Assembly: GCA_019454225.1 (NCBI GenBank)
Contig: CP075370.1
Span: forward strand, 1,168,001 to 1,232,000
Source of the DNA: Paracoccaceae bacterium
Lineage (GTDB): Bacteria; Pseudomonadota; Alphaproteobacteria; Rhodobacterales; Rhodobacteraceae
Reading direction: 5' to 3'
Length of the DNA stretch: 64,000 bases
Part shown: positions 19,001-26,658 of the stretch, piece after piece
How positions within the stretch are numbered: the stretch's first letter is position 1
Layout: every line of letters starts with the position of its first letter
Program-made: the position numbers and the translations under genes
The notes under the pieces: generated by a model
What the model was told of the DNA's origin: nothing
The model's database searches: none
Seen by the model: only the letters and a program-made list of their open reading frames with translations

Positions 19001-21230
19001 CCGGCTGATCATCGACTGGTCGGCGACGGCGGCGGACGTGACGCGGGTCAGCACCTCGACCGAGCTTTACTACCGCACCAGCGTGCCGGTGTTCGGCTCG
19101 GTCGAGCAGCACTTCTCGGGCGTCGAGGAGATCGACCTGCGGACCGGGTCGGGCAACGACATCGTCTACGCGGTGGGCGGGCGGGACTGGTTCCGCACGG
19201 GGTCGGGCAGCGACCGCGTCTACGGGCTGGACCGGGGCGACACGCTGGATGCGGGCGCGGGGCAGGACTGGGCGTCGCTGGACCTGCGCTGGGGCGAGGG
19301 CGAGACCGACCCGGCCGAGGACATCGCGATGGTGCTGGCCGCGAACCAGACCACCGAGGCGGTGTATTACGCAGGGACCGCGTCCGAGACCCGCATCCTG
19401 GGGATGGAGCGGATGTACCTGTATACGGGTGCGGGCAACGACCTCTACGACACGCGGGGGGTGGCGTCGTCGTCCGGCCTCTACGGCTTCTCGCATTACT
19501 TCAGCGCGGGGGCGGGGGATGACACCTATGCGACGGACCTGCTGTCGCTGGGCTTTGCCGACTTCGACGCGGGCGAGGGCTATGACCGGCTGATCATCGA
19601 CTGGTCGGCGACGGCGGCGGACGTGACGCGGGTCAGCACCTCGACCGAGCTTTACTACCGCACCAGCGTGCCGGTGTTCGGCTCGGTCGAGCAGCATTTC
19701 TCGGGCGTCGAGGAGATCGACCTGCGGACCGGGTCGGGCAACGACATCGTCTACGCGGTGGGCGGGCGGGACTGGTTCCGCACGGGGTCGGGCAGCGACC
19801 GCGTCTACGGGCTGGACCGGGGCGACACGCTGGATGCGGGCGCGGGGCAGGACTGGGCGTCGCTGGACCTGCGCTGGGGCGAGGGCGAGACCGACCCGGC
19901 CGAGGACATCGCGATGGTGCTGGCCGCGAACCAGACCACCGAGGCGGTGTATTACGCAGGGACCGCGTCCGAGACCCGCATCCTGGGGATGGAGCGGATG
20001 TACCTGTATACGGGTGCGGGCAACGACCTCTACGACACGCGGGGGGTGGCGTCGTCGTCCGGCCTCTACGGCGTCTCGCACTACTTCAGCGCGGGGGCGG
20101 GGGATGACACCTATGCGACGGACCTGCTGTCGCTGGGCTTTGCCGACTTCGACGCGGGCGAGGGCTATGACCGGCTGATCATCGACTGGTCGGCGACGGT
20201 GTCCAACATCACCCTCGTGCAGTCCGGCGCATCCTCCTATTACCGCACCAGCGTGCCGGTATTCGGCACCGTCGAGCAGCACTTCTCGGATGTCGAGGAG
20301 TTCCACCTGCGGGGCGGCTCGGGCAATGACCGGCTGGCCGGGGCGGCGGGCAATGACGTGCTTTCGGGGGGCGGCGGGCGCGACACGCTGTCCGGCGGGG
20401 ACGGCCGCGATACTGTCAGCTATGCCACGTCGACGGCCGCCGTTCAGGTGAACCTGACCGCGCTGCCGGGCGGTTTCCAGTCCGCCACCGGGGGGGACGC
20501 CACCGGCGACGTGATCTCCGGTTTCGAGAATGTGGTGGGTTCGCGTCACGGCGACGTGCTGACGGGCGATTCGGGGGTGAATGGTCTTCAGGGGCGTGCG
20601 GGCAATGACACGCTGGACGGTGGCGACGGGAACGACCGGCTTGTCGGTGGCCGTGGGGCGGACCTGCTGATCGGGGGTGACGGGATCGATACCGCCAGCT
20701 ACCGGACCTCGAAGGCAGCCGTCGAGGTGAACCTTGCTCTCGGGTCCGCCCGGGGCGGTGACGCCAGGGGCGATGTGCTGATCGGTATCGAGAACCTGAC
20801 CGGCTCGTCCCATGCGGACAGCCTGACGGGCGACGCCGGCAACAACGTGATATCGGGCGGTGCGGGCAACGACATCCTCTCGGGTCTGTGGGGCGACGAC
20901 CGGCTTGTCGCCGGCGACGGTGACGACACCCTGATCGGCGGCGCCGGGGACGATGTCATGACCGGCGGCTTCGGGGCAGATGTCTTTGTCTTCGACATCG
21001 GGTTCGGTCGTGACCGGATCACCGATTTCTCGGCGGATGACACTGTCCGGATCTCGCAGGCCCTGTGGGAGGCGGCGGGCGATCTTTCCGTCAGCGATTT
21101 CATCGCCAGCCATGCGATGCAGATCGGAAGGCGGGTCGAACTGCATTTCTCCGACGCCGATATCATCCGGATCGACGACATGACGGTGGCCCATCTTCAG
21201 GACAGCCACGCGCAGTTTGTCATCTTGTGA
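13068..21230 (+). CDS. giant RTX calcium-binding protein (2720 aa), probable type I-secreted surface or extracellular protein
   Basis: There is no Sec signal at the N-terminus (MTGLSQAEVNALRAGATSAL), as expected for type I secretion. Residues 1 to about 690 are a non-repeat region with alternating small and hydrophobic residues and one EF-hand/dockerin-like loop (DKTGDGKINLLDLL). From about residue 720, RTX nonapeptides of the GGxGxDxLx type dominate (for example GGDGNDLLAGG and GGAGADTIDGG), which bind Ca2+ and fold the protein outside the cell. Residues about 1390-2380 hold a 195-residue module repeated in tandem (see repeat entry). The C-terminus returns to RTX repeats and ends with a typical T1SS tail (DVFVFDIGFGRDRITDF...HAQFVIL). 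No ABC exporter, membrane-fusion protein or TolC gene lies nearby. No enzymatic domain is recognised; an adhesin, S-layer or biofilm-matrix role is a guess. Confidence 0.88.
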   Translation: MTGLSQAEVNALRAGATSALDALNAAYRAQALAETLPLAGASLGAAGGAASDIALNLRLALASGLATLSGAATYTVAEIENAVDDAIRDRGIAGVNVDADVGPGGFVLSFSGYDIGSATVGVPTDLGLPGMALSVEGTIDVEAHAAFNLTMGLDAVGFYLQTGAGQGIELSVGGSNLDLAQGGNFGILSYEISDQGSSVALDFDVRLTDADGKLRLSELSSDFLAVTASGAADIRLGLAADFGSGALPSVSALLNVDWDFANAIVNPFDQNETFGSRPTVVVGDVTLDLGSFLEDVMLPVFDAIRPVLGPIRIALDVVTADIGMLKLLPDWETLLDKTGDGKINLLDLLRLADQALDLGPIEDFIQLASDILTWADFLSSVDLAAADLVFGDFSLGPGQDIRSLAFDLAEASGNFDSLAQTLTDAISALSGGGWEGAGGGRDILEQMASGSTFSLPILQDPAQIIKLLFGGNADLIEIDFPRVELSAGSETLIQIPVFPGINVAIGGMVSAAFDLAFGYDTRGLTQPGASITTALNGLYIIDGPATEVALQAAINLGVNLDALIASIYGGGDITGTILLDLADGLQSVPGRLYFDEFIDAATANPFSLFDTSGSITVGLSLAARVLGADVFRLDSPRLTLADFNFAERATLPVEAPLGLGTLAGGTLTLNVGALAGGRTVGGATDGPETVNVSAGIGGETFVSIDGYAEGFSGVSRIVGDAGAGNDQIALGAALEIAGDLSGGDGNDLLAGGSAGDTLSGGGGVDTLFGRDGNDVLAGGDGDDILLGGAGADTIDGGAGEDMVSYAYSDAGVDVDLGTGEGRGGEAEGDRLANVEVLQGSRHADTLSGSAADEMLVGLDGDDVLSGQGGSDVLLGSAGHDILDGGAGADTLVGGAGDDVYYVDDAGDVVDENRYGEIRPGDDPGIDEVRAAIDWSLSTGAQGDIENLTLIGAAVVGTGNALDNVITANAAALPGGWLNGAGGNDTLIGSAAGEVLDGGTGADSMIGGAGDDTYLIDSLGDVIVEGVDGGIDTAIVSLASYTLAADADVQILALAPAIFSGRLEGNALDQLVIGADGNDTLIGGGGADALNGGEGIDRASYRTAAMGVAIDLALAAQTGGDAEGDTYVDIEEFEGSVHADRLTGAAGHDVLIGLAGNDTLAGQDGNDTLYGGDGADILDGGLGVDLLQGGDGNDLYRVDNAADVVTETGTGSDTVEASVDWSLNMAGQQTVEVLVLTGAARRGTGNSLDNLIVGTSGADTLNGLAGADTLDGGAGRDVYILDNAADVVLDSGGRDLIEFSTATAGGYDMAANATTVEDLTVVDAFRNVAITGNNRNNLIIGNSRNDLLSGGAGNDTLIAGGGGVEQLYGGSGDDDLRLTLASRGQHTLDGGEGIDTLRIDWSDTTSNVTRVQTSNVSYYQTSVPIFGTIQAHFTGFESYDLRSGSGTDILFGGDRDDTLHGGAGNDRLYAYRGAADLSGGTGHDFALVSQRTSDDVDLGLDFRLRLLDTQSGPVTVNAGTAVQTVWESIELVHLYTGAGNDLYDTRGVASSSGLYGFSHYFSAGAGDDTYATDLLSLGFADFDAGEGYDRLIIDWSATAADVTRVSTSSELYYRTSVPVFGSVEQHFSGVEEIDLRTGSGNDIVYAVGGRDWFRTGSGSDRVYGLDRGDTLDAGAGQDWASLDLRWGEGETDPAEDIAMVLAANQTTEAVYYAGTASETRILGMERMYLYTGAGNDLYDTRGVASSSGLYGFSHYFSAGAGDDTYATDLLSLGFADFDAGEGYDRLIIDWSATAADVTRVSTSTELYYRTSVPVFGSVEQHFSGVEEIDLRTGSGNDIVYAVGGRDWFRTGSGSDRVYGLDRGDTLDAGAGQDWASLDLRWGEGETDPAEDIAMVLAANQTTEAVYYAGTASETRIQGMERMHLYTGAGNDLYDTRGVASSSGLYGVSHYFSAGAGDDTYATDLLSLGFADFDAGEGYDRLIIDWSATAADVTRVSTSTELYYRTSVPVFGSVEQHFSGVEEIDLRTGSGNDIVYAVGGRDWFRTGSGSDRVYGLDRGDTLDAGAGQDWASLDLRWGEGETDPAEDIAMVLAANQTTEAVYYAGTASETRILGMERMYLYTGAGNDLYDTRGVASSSGLYGFSHYFSAGAGDDTYATDLLSLGFADFDAGEGYDRLIIDWSATAADVTRVSTSTELYYRTSVPVFGSVEQHFSGVEEIDLRTGSGNDIVYAVGGRDWFRTGSGSDRVYGLDRGDTLDAGAGQDWASLDLRWGEGETDPAEDIAMVLAANQTTEAVYYAGTASETRILGMERMYLYTGAGNDLYDTRGVASSSGLYGVSHYFSAGAGDDTYATDLLSLGFADFDAGEGYDRLIIDWSATVSNITLVQSGASSYYRTSVPVFGTVEQHFSDVEEFHLRGGSGNDRLAGAAGNDVLSGGGGRDTLSGGDGRDTVSYATSTAAVQVNLTALPGGFQSATGGDATGDVISGFENVVGSRHGDVLTGDSGVNGLQGRAGNDTLDGGDGNDRLVGGRGADLLIGGDGIDTASYRTSKAAVEVNLALGSARGGDARGDVLIGIENLTGSSHADSLTGDAGNNVISGGAGNDILSGLWGDDRLVAGDGDDTLIGGAGDDVMTGGFGADVFVFDIGFGRDRITDFSADDTVRISQALWEAAGDLSVSDFIASHAMQIGRRVELHFSDADIIRIDDMTVAHLQDSHAQFVIL
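15286..17150 (+). repeat. RTX (haemolysin-type Ca2+-binding) nonapeptide clusters within the giant protein
   Basis: Several clusters of consecutive GGxGxDxLx nonapeptides are encoded here, for example LAGGDGDDILLGG, AGADTLVGGAGDDVYYVDD and LYGGDGADILDGG. They alternate with about 60-residue spacers of the type found in serralysin and mannuronan epimerase-like proteins (LSTGAQGDIENLTLIGAAVVGTGNALDN; a similar copy reads LNMAGQQTVEVLVLTGAARRGTGNSLDN). A second cluster lies near the C-terminus (about 20320-20990). Confidence 0.85.
17669..20199 (+). repeat. 585-bp (195-aa) tandem repeat array in the RTX gene: four full units plus a partial fifth
   Basis: The word CAACGACCTCTACGACACGC recurs at 17681, 18266, 18851, 19436 and 20021, exactly 585 bp apart each time. 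The intervening sequence is almost identical at the base level. Units 2 and 4 share GGCTTCTCGCATTAC and a GTATACGGGTGCGGG entry; units 3 and 5 share GGCGTCTCGCACTAC. This alternating pattern suggests duplication of a two-unit block or ongoing gene conversion. The fifth unit breaks off after LIIDWSAT and continues into diverged sequence. A much more diverged ancestor copy precedes the array (about 17220-17670, IDTLRIDWSDTTSNVTRVQ). Confidence 0.95.
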
Positions 21231-21330
21231 GTCCGGACGCGCGCCCTTGAAGGCAGGGTCACCGTTCGCCGTCAGCCGCGCGGCACCGTCCAGGCCGTCG
21301 CCGTCCTCATCGAACATCGGGCGATCAGTG

Positions 21331-21359
21331 TCCGGGGACGGGGCGAACCCGTCCCCGGA
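21331..21359. terminator. bidirectional hairpin between the convergent RTX and hydrolase genes
   Basis: TCCGGGGACGGG and CCCGTCCCCGGA form a perfect 12-bp stem with a 5-nt GCGAA loop in the 138-bp gap between two convergent genes. There is no T-run on either side, but stem strength and position fit a shared transcription stop. Confidence 0.7.
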
Positions 21360-21368
21360 TCGGGCTGT

Positions 21369-22307
21369 TCATGCCCGGATGAAGGCCAGCAGGTCGGCGT
21401 TCACCAGCTCCGGATGGGTCGCGAAGGGGGCGTGCGACAGGCCCGGGTAGGTCTTCAGCGTGCCGTTCTGCACCAGCCTGGCCGCCAGAGCCGAGGTGTT
21501 GGCAAGCGGGACGAGTTGGTCATCCTCGCCGTGCAGCACCAGCACCGGGACGGCGATGGCCTTCAGATCCTCGGTGAAGTCGGTCTCGGAAAAGGCCTTG
21601 ATGCAGTCGTACTGCGCCTTGGCCCCGCCCATCATGCCCTGCCGCCACCAGTTCTGGATCTGGCCCTGGCTGACCGTGGCACCTTCGCGGTTGAAGCCGA
21701 AGAAGGGGCCGGAGGCGATGTCGAGGAAGAACTGCGCCCGGTTGGCGATCAGCGCGGCGCGGAAGCCGTCGAACACTTCCAGCGGGATGCCGTCGGGGTT
21801 GCTTTCCGTCTTGGCCATCACCGGCGGCACCGCACCGATCAGCACGGCCTTGGCGACGCGGCCAGGCTCGGCCCGGGCGACATAGCGGGCGACCTCGCCT
21901 CCGCCGGTCGAATGGCCGATGTGGATCGCGTTCTTCAGGTCCAGATGCCGGGCCAGTTCGATGACGTCCTGGGCATAGGTGTCCATCTCGTTGCCGGTGT
22001 CGGTCTGGTCCGACCGGCCATGGCCGCGGCGGTCATGGGCGACGACGCGGTAGCCCTGCTCGAGGAAGTAGAGCATCTGGGTGTCCCAGTCATCGCTCGA
22101 CAGCGGCCAGCCGTGGTGGAACACGATTGCTTGCGCGTCGCGCGGGCCCCAGTCCTTGTAGAAGATGTTGGTGCCGTCAGCGGTGGTGAAGGTTGCCATG
22201 ATCAGGTCTCCTTGGGATTGCGCGTGGGTTGTGCGGTTCAGGATCAGAAGGGCGGCCGCAGCGGCCCCGGTGGTCATCAGCGTGCGTCTGGTCAGTGTCG
22301 GGTTCAT
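21369..22307 (-). CDS. alpha/beta-fold hydrolase, non-haem chloroperoxidase-like, with N-terminal Tat-type signal
   Basis: A 312-aa serine hydrolase. The core begins [21 protein letters not shown] and carries the oxyanion motif [11 protein letters not shown], the nucleophile elbow GHSTGGGE, the acid in [10 protein letters not shown] and the catalytic His in PGLSHAPF. These are the hallmarks of the cofactor-free haloperoxidase/esterase family. The long frame adds 36 residues upstream with [17 protein letters not shown]...THA, a plausible twin-Arg signal. However, the internal ATG at 22199 has a very good ribosome-binding site (AAGGAG, about 8 bp upstream). Two products, one exported and one cytoplasmic, are therefore possible. 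The natural substrate is unknown. It diverges from a GlxA-type regulator with a palindrome in the gap. Confidence 0.88.
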   Translation of the reverse strand: MNPTLTRRTLMTTGAAAAALLILNRTTHAQSQGDLIMATFTTADGTNIFYKDWGPRDAQAIVFHHGWPLSSDDWDTQMLYFLEQGYRVVAHDRRGHGRSDQTDTGNEMDTYAQDVIELARHLDLKNAIHIGHSTGGGEVARYVARAEPGRVAKAVLIGAVPPVMAKTESNPDGIPLEVFDGFRAALIANRAQFFLDIASGPFFGFNREGATVSQGQIQNWWRQGMMGGAKAQYDCIKAFSETDFTEDLKAIAVPVLVLHGEDDQLVPLANTSALAARLVQNGTLKTYPGLSHAPFATHPELVNADLLAFIRA

Positions 22308-22342
22308 CGCGGTGCCTTTCGTTTCGGTATGGACAAGCTACG

Positions 22343-22357
22343 CCCTGCAATGCAGGG
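22343..22357. promoter_or_regulatory. perfect palindrome CCCTGCAATGCAGGG between hydrolase and GlxA-type regulator
   Basis: CCCTGCA and TGCAGGG flank a single central A, lying in the divergent gap 36 bp upstream of the hydrolase start and directly before the first possible ATG of the regulator. It is well placed for autoregulation or repression of both genes. Which protein binds it is not known. Confidence 0.5.
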
Positions 22358-22372
22358 ATGGACGTGGCGGAA

Positions 22373-23365
22373 ATGACAATGATCGGGGTATATCGGACAA
22401 TGGCGCGGGGCGTGGAGCGCGTGGCCGAGATCGGCCTTCTCATCTACCCGGGCTGCGCGCTGGCGGCGGTCTACGGGCTGACCGATCTGTTCAAGATTGC
22501 CGAGGACTGGACGGGCGAGCCGCAGCGCGGCTTCCGCGTGTCGCACTGGCAGGCGGATGATGCGGGCGTGACCTGCGTCTGGGACAGTCACCCCGGCACG
22601 GACCACCGGCTGACCCATATCATCGCCCCGCCCAGCATCGTCATGCCGGAACGGATGGCCCCCGCGCCCGCTGCCGCGACGTGGATGCGGGACCGGCACG
22701 CTGCCGGGACCACGCTGTGTTCGGTCTGCGCCGGGGCCTTCGTGCTGGCCGAGACCGGGCTGATCGACGGCCGCCGCGCGACGACGCACTGGGCCTTTGC
22801 CCGGCAACTGGCCGAACGCTTCCCGAAGGTGCATCTGGCCGACGCGCATATGGTGGTGGACGAGGGCGACATCCTGACCGCGGGCGGCATCCTGGCCTGG
22901 GCCGACCTTGGGCTGACGCTGGTCGGGCGCCTGCTTGGTCCCGCGACGATGCTGGCCACCGCGCGGTTCCTGCTGATCGAACCACCGCGGAACAGCCAGC
23001 GGCCCTTCGCCCAGTTCATCCCGCGCTTCGACCATGGCGACGATGCGATCCGCGCCAGCCAGCACCTGATCCACGCCCAGGCCGCAACCCTGCATGGCGT
23101 GGCCGATCTGGCCGATCAGGCCGGGATGACCGCCCGCACCTTCCTGCGCCGGTTCAGCACCGCGACAGGCTTCACCCCGGTCGAATACCTTCAGCAGGTC
23201 CGCATCGCCAAGGCGCGCGAGGCGCTGGAGCGGTCGCTGACTCCGGTGGACCGCATCGCCTGGGATGTGGGCTACTCCGACCCGGCCGCCTTCCGGAAAC
23301 TTTTCCAGAAACTGACCGGGCTGCCCCCCGCAGCCTATCGCCAGCAGTTCGGCATCGGACGGTGA
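22373..23365 (+). CDS. GlxA-family transcriptional regulator (DJ-1/PfpI-like domain plus AraC HTH)
   Basis: About 330 aa. The N-terminal part (VAEIGLLIYPGCALAAVYGLTDLFKIA) is the class I glutamine amidotransferase/DJ-1-like domain. It includes the nucleophile-elbow-like segment TLCSVCAGAFVLAETGLIDGRRATTHW typical of GlxA regulators, usually thought to sense small molecules rather than catalyse. The C-terminal AraC domain contains two helix-turn-helix motifs (ADLADQAGMTARTFLRRFSTATG and VDRIAWDVGYSDPAAFRKLFQKLTG). In-frame starts exist at 22358, 22373 and 22400; 22373 is a compromise. It is divergent from the hydrolase gene, which it probably controls. Confidence 0.88.
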   Translation: MTMIGVYRTMARGVERVAEIGLLIYPGCALAAVYGLTDLFKIAEDWTGEPQRGFRVSHWQADDAGVTCVWDSHPGTDHRLTHIIAPPSIVMPERMAPAPAAATWMRDRHAAGTTLCSVCAGAFVLAETGLIDGRRATTHWAFARQLAERFPKVHLADAHMVVDEGDILTAGGILAWADLGLTLVGRLLGPATMLATARFLLIEPPRNSQRPFAQFIPRFDHGDDAIRASQHLIHAQAATLHGVADLADQAGMTARTFLRRFSTATGFTPVEYLQQVRIAKAREALERSLTPVDRIAWDVGYSDPAAFRKLFQKLTGLPPAAYRQQFGIGR

Positions 23366-23460
23366 CGTGGCCCCCATTGGTCCAACAGCCCTGTGCAGGG
23401 CGGCACAAGCCGCCGCCGGTGACGGAAGAAGCTCTCGATGCGGTGAAAACGCTTGTGATG

Positions 23461-24237
23461 TCAGGTCGTTGGCACGGTGCCGCCGTCGATCACATATTCG
23501 GCGCCGGTGATGCTCGCCGCCCGGTCCGAGGCAAGGAAAGCGATCAGGTTTGCCACGTCGTCCGGGGTTGATGGCCGTCCGAGGGGGATACCGCCCAGAC
23601 TGTCCATGATCATCCGCTTGCCGCCCTCAAGATCTGTCCCCGCTTCGGCTGCCAGCCGTTCGGCCAGCCGGATCGAGGCGTCGGTGGCGATCCATCCTGG
23701 CGACACGCGCACCACGCGCACACCCTTCGGCGCGACCTCCTTGGACAGGCTCTTGCTGTAGACCGACAGCGCGGCCTTGGCGGCGGCATAGCCGGTGGTC
23801 GCCTCGGGCAGGGGCATGGCGCGCTGGATCGAGGTGACATGCACCACGACGCCCGACCCCTGCGCGATCATTCCGGGCAGAAGCGCGCGGTCAAGGCGAA
23901 CGGCGGGCATCAGGTTCAGGTTCAGTTCATTCTGCCACTCGGTCTCGCCCAGGGCCGCAAAGCCACCCCCCGGCGCGGAGGAACCGCCCAGCATGTGCAC
24001 CATGATATCCACGCCGCCCAACCGGTCGCGCACGGCCTGGGCCAGGGCTTCACAGCCCTGAAGGTCGGTCAGATCGGCGGCCACGAACATGTCCGCGGGC
24101 AGATCAGCCGTTTTCCGGGCCGAGGTAAGAACCCGCGCGCCCAGTGCGCGGAACAGGGCCACGGTCGCGGCACCCGCGCCCTGGGTGCCGCCGGTGATCA
24201 GGGCGCGCTTTCCGCGCAGCGTCAGGAAGGGGTCCAT
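23461..24237 (-). CDS. SDR-family oxidoreductase
   Basis: A 258-aa short-chain dehydrogenase/reductase. It has the cofactor-binding [15 protein letters not shown] near the N-terminus (a TGxxxGxG variant), a catalytic Ser in [12 protein letters not shown], the YAAAK motif (Tyr-x3-Lys) in [15 protein letters not shown], a PGWIATD loop and the terminal [13 protein letters not shown]. The start ([15 protein letters not shown]) overlaps the stop of the upstream SnoaL-like gene by one base, so the two form an operon. It faces a divergent LysR regulator beyond that gene. The substrate is unknown. Confidence 0.92.
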   Translation of the reverse strand: MDPFLTLRGKRALITGGTQGAGAATVALFRALGARVLTSARKTADLPADMFVAADLTDLQGCEALAQAVRDRLGGVDIMVHMLGGSSAPGGGFAALGETEWQNELNLNLMPAVRLDRALLPGMIAQGSGVVVHVTSIQRAMPLPEATTGYAAAKAALSVYSKSLSKEVAPKGVRVVRVSPGWIATDASIRLAERLAAEAGTDLEGGKRMIMDSLGGIPLGRPSTPDDVANLIAFLASDRAASITGAEYVIDGGTVPTT

Positions 24238-24557
24238 CAGCCGATCCTCAGGTTCTGGATGCGGTCGCCCGCCAGGCCGAAGGCAAAGGTCAGCACCGCA
24301 GGGCTGCCGGCAAAATCGCCGCTGACCCGCGCGCGGACCAGGAACGTGCCCCCCGCCTCGGTCATGTCCAGGGGCTCGGCCCGGTGGCGATACCTGGCTT
24401 TCGCGGCCTTCCACCAGGCCACGATCTCGTCCGGACCGCGATGGGTTGCGCCCTCGTCATGGACGATGGCATCCGGGGCAAAGGCCGCCGCAAATGCCGT
24501 GCCGTCCTGCGGCGCCTGGGCCGCGAAATATGTGTCGATCGGGGTCGGCAGGATCAT
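24237..24557 (-). CDS. SnoaL-like / NTF2-fold small protein
   Basis: A 106-aa protein with the pattern of the SnoaL-like fold: [43 protein letters not shown], then [23 protein letters not shown] and [18 protein letters not shown]. Such proteins are small hydrolase or isomerase-like barrels, often encoded beside SDR enzymes. The gene is coupled to the downstream SDR (TGATG overlap) and divergent from the LysR gene. No specific reaction can be given. Confidence 0.85.
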   Translation of the reverse strand: MILPTPIDTYFAAQAPQDGTAFAAAFAPDAIVHDEGATHRGPDEIVAWWKAAKARYRHRAEPLDMTEAGGTFLVRARVSGDFAGSPAVLTFAFGLAGDRIQNLRIG

Positions 24558-24653
24558 CTGACACTCCTGTGCGTTTCTGTCCCCAACTTAGACCTCGACG
24601 GTAATCCGCATAATCGGGATAATGTGGCATGAAGTAATGACAGGATCGGGACA

Positions 24654-25574
24654 ATGACCGAGACGGGCCTGAAGGGTATCGAGGCGGTGCTGGCCATCGC
24701 GCGGCGCGGGTCATTCCGGGCCGCGGCGCTGGACCTGGGCATGTCGACCACGGCCCTGTCGCACGTGGTCGGCCGGCTGGAGGCGGGTCTCGGCGTGCGG
24801 CTTTTCAACCGCACCACCCGCAGCGTCGCCCTGACGGATGCGGGGCGGGAGTTCGTCACCCGTGTCGCGCCTGCGATCGCCGAAATCCGCGCCGCGATGG
24901 AAACCGTCCGCTCGCAACGCGAGACGCCCTCGGGCACGCTGCGGATCAATGCCTCGGTTCAGTCGGGCAGGGCGGTGGCGCCCGTGGTGCTGGCCTTCCT
25001 GCGCCGCTACCCCGACATGCAGGTCGATCTGGTGACCGAGGGACGGCTGGTTGACATCGTGGCCGAGGGCTTCGATCTGGGCATCCGCCCGGCCGATCTG
25101 GTTCCGCGCGACATGATCGCTCTGGCCCTGGGCCAACCGCAGCGTCACGCGGTCGTCGCCGCGCCCGAATGGCTGGCCATCCATCCCGCGCCCCGTTCAC
25201 CCGCCGATCTCGACCCCGCCCATTGCATCCGCGTGCGCCTGCCGAATGGCGCCCTGCTGCGCTGGCCGCTGGAAAAGGACGGAGAGCAGGTTGCGTTCGA
25301 GGCCGAGGGCCGCCTGACCGTGGACGAAGCCGCCATCGCCCGCGCCGCCGTGCTGGACGGTGCGGGGATCGGGCTGTTCCACGAGGCGGACGTGGCCGAC
25401 GACATCGCCGCCGGCCGCATGATCCGCTTGCTCGAAGACTGGACGCCGGAACGCCCGGGGTTCAGCCTCTACTACCCCGGCCGCCGCAACCCCTCGGCCG
25501 GATTCGTGGCCTTTCTGGCGATGGTCCGCAAACAGGCGTCCCCCGGCCCGGCTTGCGGACAGCTTCAGGGGTGA
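24654..25574 (+). CDS. LysR-family transcriptional regulator
   Basis: A 306-aa regulator. The N-terminal winged helix-turn-helix is clear ([59 protein letters not shown]). It is followed by a periplasmic-binding-protein-like effector domain opening [33 protein letters not shown]. It is divergent from the SnoaL/SDR pair, whose promoter lies in the 96-bp gap (24558-24653) that contains several ATAAT/TAAT words; control of that pair is the usual arrangement. The effector is unknown. Confidence 0.93.
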   Translation: MTETGLKGIEAVLAIARRGSFRAAALDLGMSTTALSHVVGRLEAGLGVRLFNRTTRSVALTDAGREFVTRVAPAIAEIRAAMETVRSQRETPSGTLRINASVQSGRAVAPVVLAFLRRYPDMQVDLVTEGRLVDIVAEGFDLGIRPADLVPRDMIALALGQPQRHAVVAAPEWLAIHPAPRSPADLDPAHCIRVRLPNGALLRWPLEKDGEQVAFEAEGRLTVDEAAIARAAVLDGAGIGLFHEADVADDIAAGRMIRLLEDWTPERPGFSLYYPGRRNPSAGFVAFLAMVRKQASPGPACGQLQG

Positions 25575-25949
25575 ACCGACCGAACGAAGGGGGCATCCGG
25601 CCGCTTCCTGCACGTCACGCCGTTCCTCCAGCGGCAGTCTTCGCGCGGGCGGCCGGGCCCGCGCCTGCGCGCCGCGAACCTGCCGGTTTCGCGGTCCCTC
25701 AGCACGGCGATGCTGCGATGACGCACCCGGGATGCGGACCCGGTTCCGCGGATCGACGGGGCGCAGGCCCTATCCCCGACCGGCAGGACGGACGGGTCGA
25801 TTCCCCCGTGCGGCCCGGTCCCCTGCCGCAATATGCTTGGCTGTTCGGCCCATGAAGACGCCCCGGCCTGCGCACATGCGGCGCGTCGCCGCCCCCGCCA
25901 AATCCCGCCGCGTGCTGACCTGATGCTGACCTGATCCGGAAATGACTAA
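25575..25949. other. 375-bp stretch without a recognisable gene
   Basis: Open frames on both strands here look like shadow translations (Arg/Pro/Ala-rich, no family resemblance). The only small-scale structure seen is a perfect 11-bp tandem duplication, TGCTGACCTGA at 25913-25923 and again at 25924-25934, just beyond the tRNA terminator. Nothing else is supported. Confidence 0.5.
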
Positions 25950-25969
25950 GCCCCGCAACGTGGCGGGGC
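25950..25969 (-). terminator. hairpin downstream of tRNA-Ala
   Basis: On the minus strand, GCCCCGC and GCGGGGC form a 7-bp stem with a 6-nt loop, followed by TTAGTCATTT. It lies about 30 bp after the tRNA 3' end and is a reasonable intrinsic terminator, although the T-run is interrupted. Confidence 0.55.
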
Positions 25970-25999
25970 CTGCAACATCTTGATCTGGATGTGTTTGAT

Positions 26000-26075
<76 letters not shown>

Positions 26076-26166
26076 ACCGGAGGTCCGGCGCGCTGCCGCG
26101 CCGTTCGCGTTCTCTAGTGAAGGGCGTTTCCCGCTGCAAGCGGAAAATACGCCCCCCACGGCCGTC

Positions 26167-26502
26167 TCAGGGCTCTTCCTCGGCCCCGGCCACATCCGCC
26201 AGATCGTCGAGCGACACGTTCTCGTCCGCGTCCTCCTCCAGCAGATCGTCGTCGATATCCGAGTCATCGGCGGCCCCGGGCACCAGCAGGTCGTCGTCGG
26301 CGGCGATGTCCTCGACCAGCAGGTCGTCGTCCTTCTCGGGCGTGACGCGGCTGATCACGGCGGCTACGGCCTTGCGGCGGGCGCTTTCGATATCCACCAC
26401 CTCACCCGTATAGGGGCTGACCACGGGCGTCCGGTTCAGGTCATAGAACCGCTTGCCGGTGGTCGGGCAGATTCGCTTGGTGCCCCATTCGGGTTTGGGC
26501 AT
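26167..26502 (-). CDS. TIGR02300 family (FYDLN-acid) conserved protein
   Basis: A 111-aa cytoplasmic protein. The N-terminal half carries the conserved MPKPEWGTKRICPTTGKRFYDLNRTPVVSPYTGEVV; the C-terminal half is a very acidic Asp/Glu tail (DDDLLVEDIAADDDLLV...). This defines the TIGR02300 family, found throughout Alphaproteobacteria and of unknown function. It has a length typical of the family. It lies 91 bp upstream of tRNA-Ala on the same strand. Confidence 0.92.
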   Translation of the reverse strand: MPKPEWGTKRICPTTGKRFYDLNRTPVVSPYTGEVVDIESARRKAVAAVISRVTPEKDDDLLVEDIAADDDLLVPGAADDSDIDDDLLEEDADENVSLDDLADVAGAEEEP

Positions 26503-26658
26503 GTCGGATTCCCCTTGTCGCGGGCCGCCCCGGAAGGGGGGCGGCTTATCCGGAAAAGCGCCGCTTGCCGCAACCGTCGCGCCCTGTCAAGCCCTCCTGC
26601 GGGGCTTGCGCGGCGGCCGTGTCCGGCTAGGGTGGCGGCGTCCCCCGCAAGGCCCGCG

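Noticed and set aside
17669-20199. the repeat array considered as a CRISPR or mobile-element array
   Set aside because: The 585-bp units keep one continuous reading frame of RTX-type protein and have no short spacers.
15201-21317. 2038-codon open frame on the minus strand opposite the RTX gene
   Set aside because: It is an antisense shadow created by the regular GGxGxD codon pattern; the product is a low-complexity repeat of RRHP/ARVE words with no family resemblance, and the plus frame is clearly RTX.
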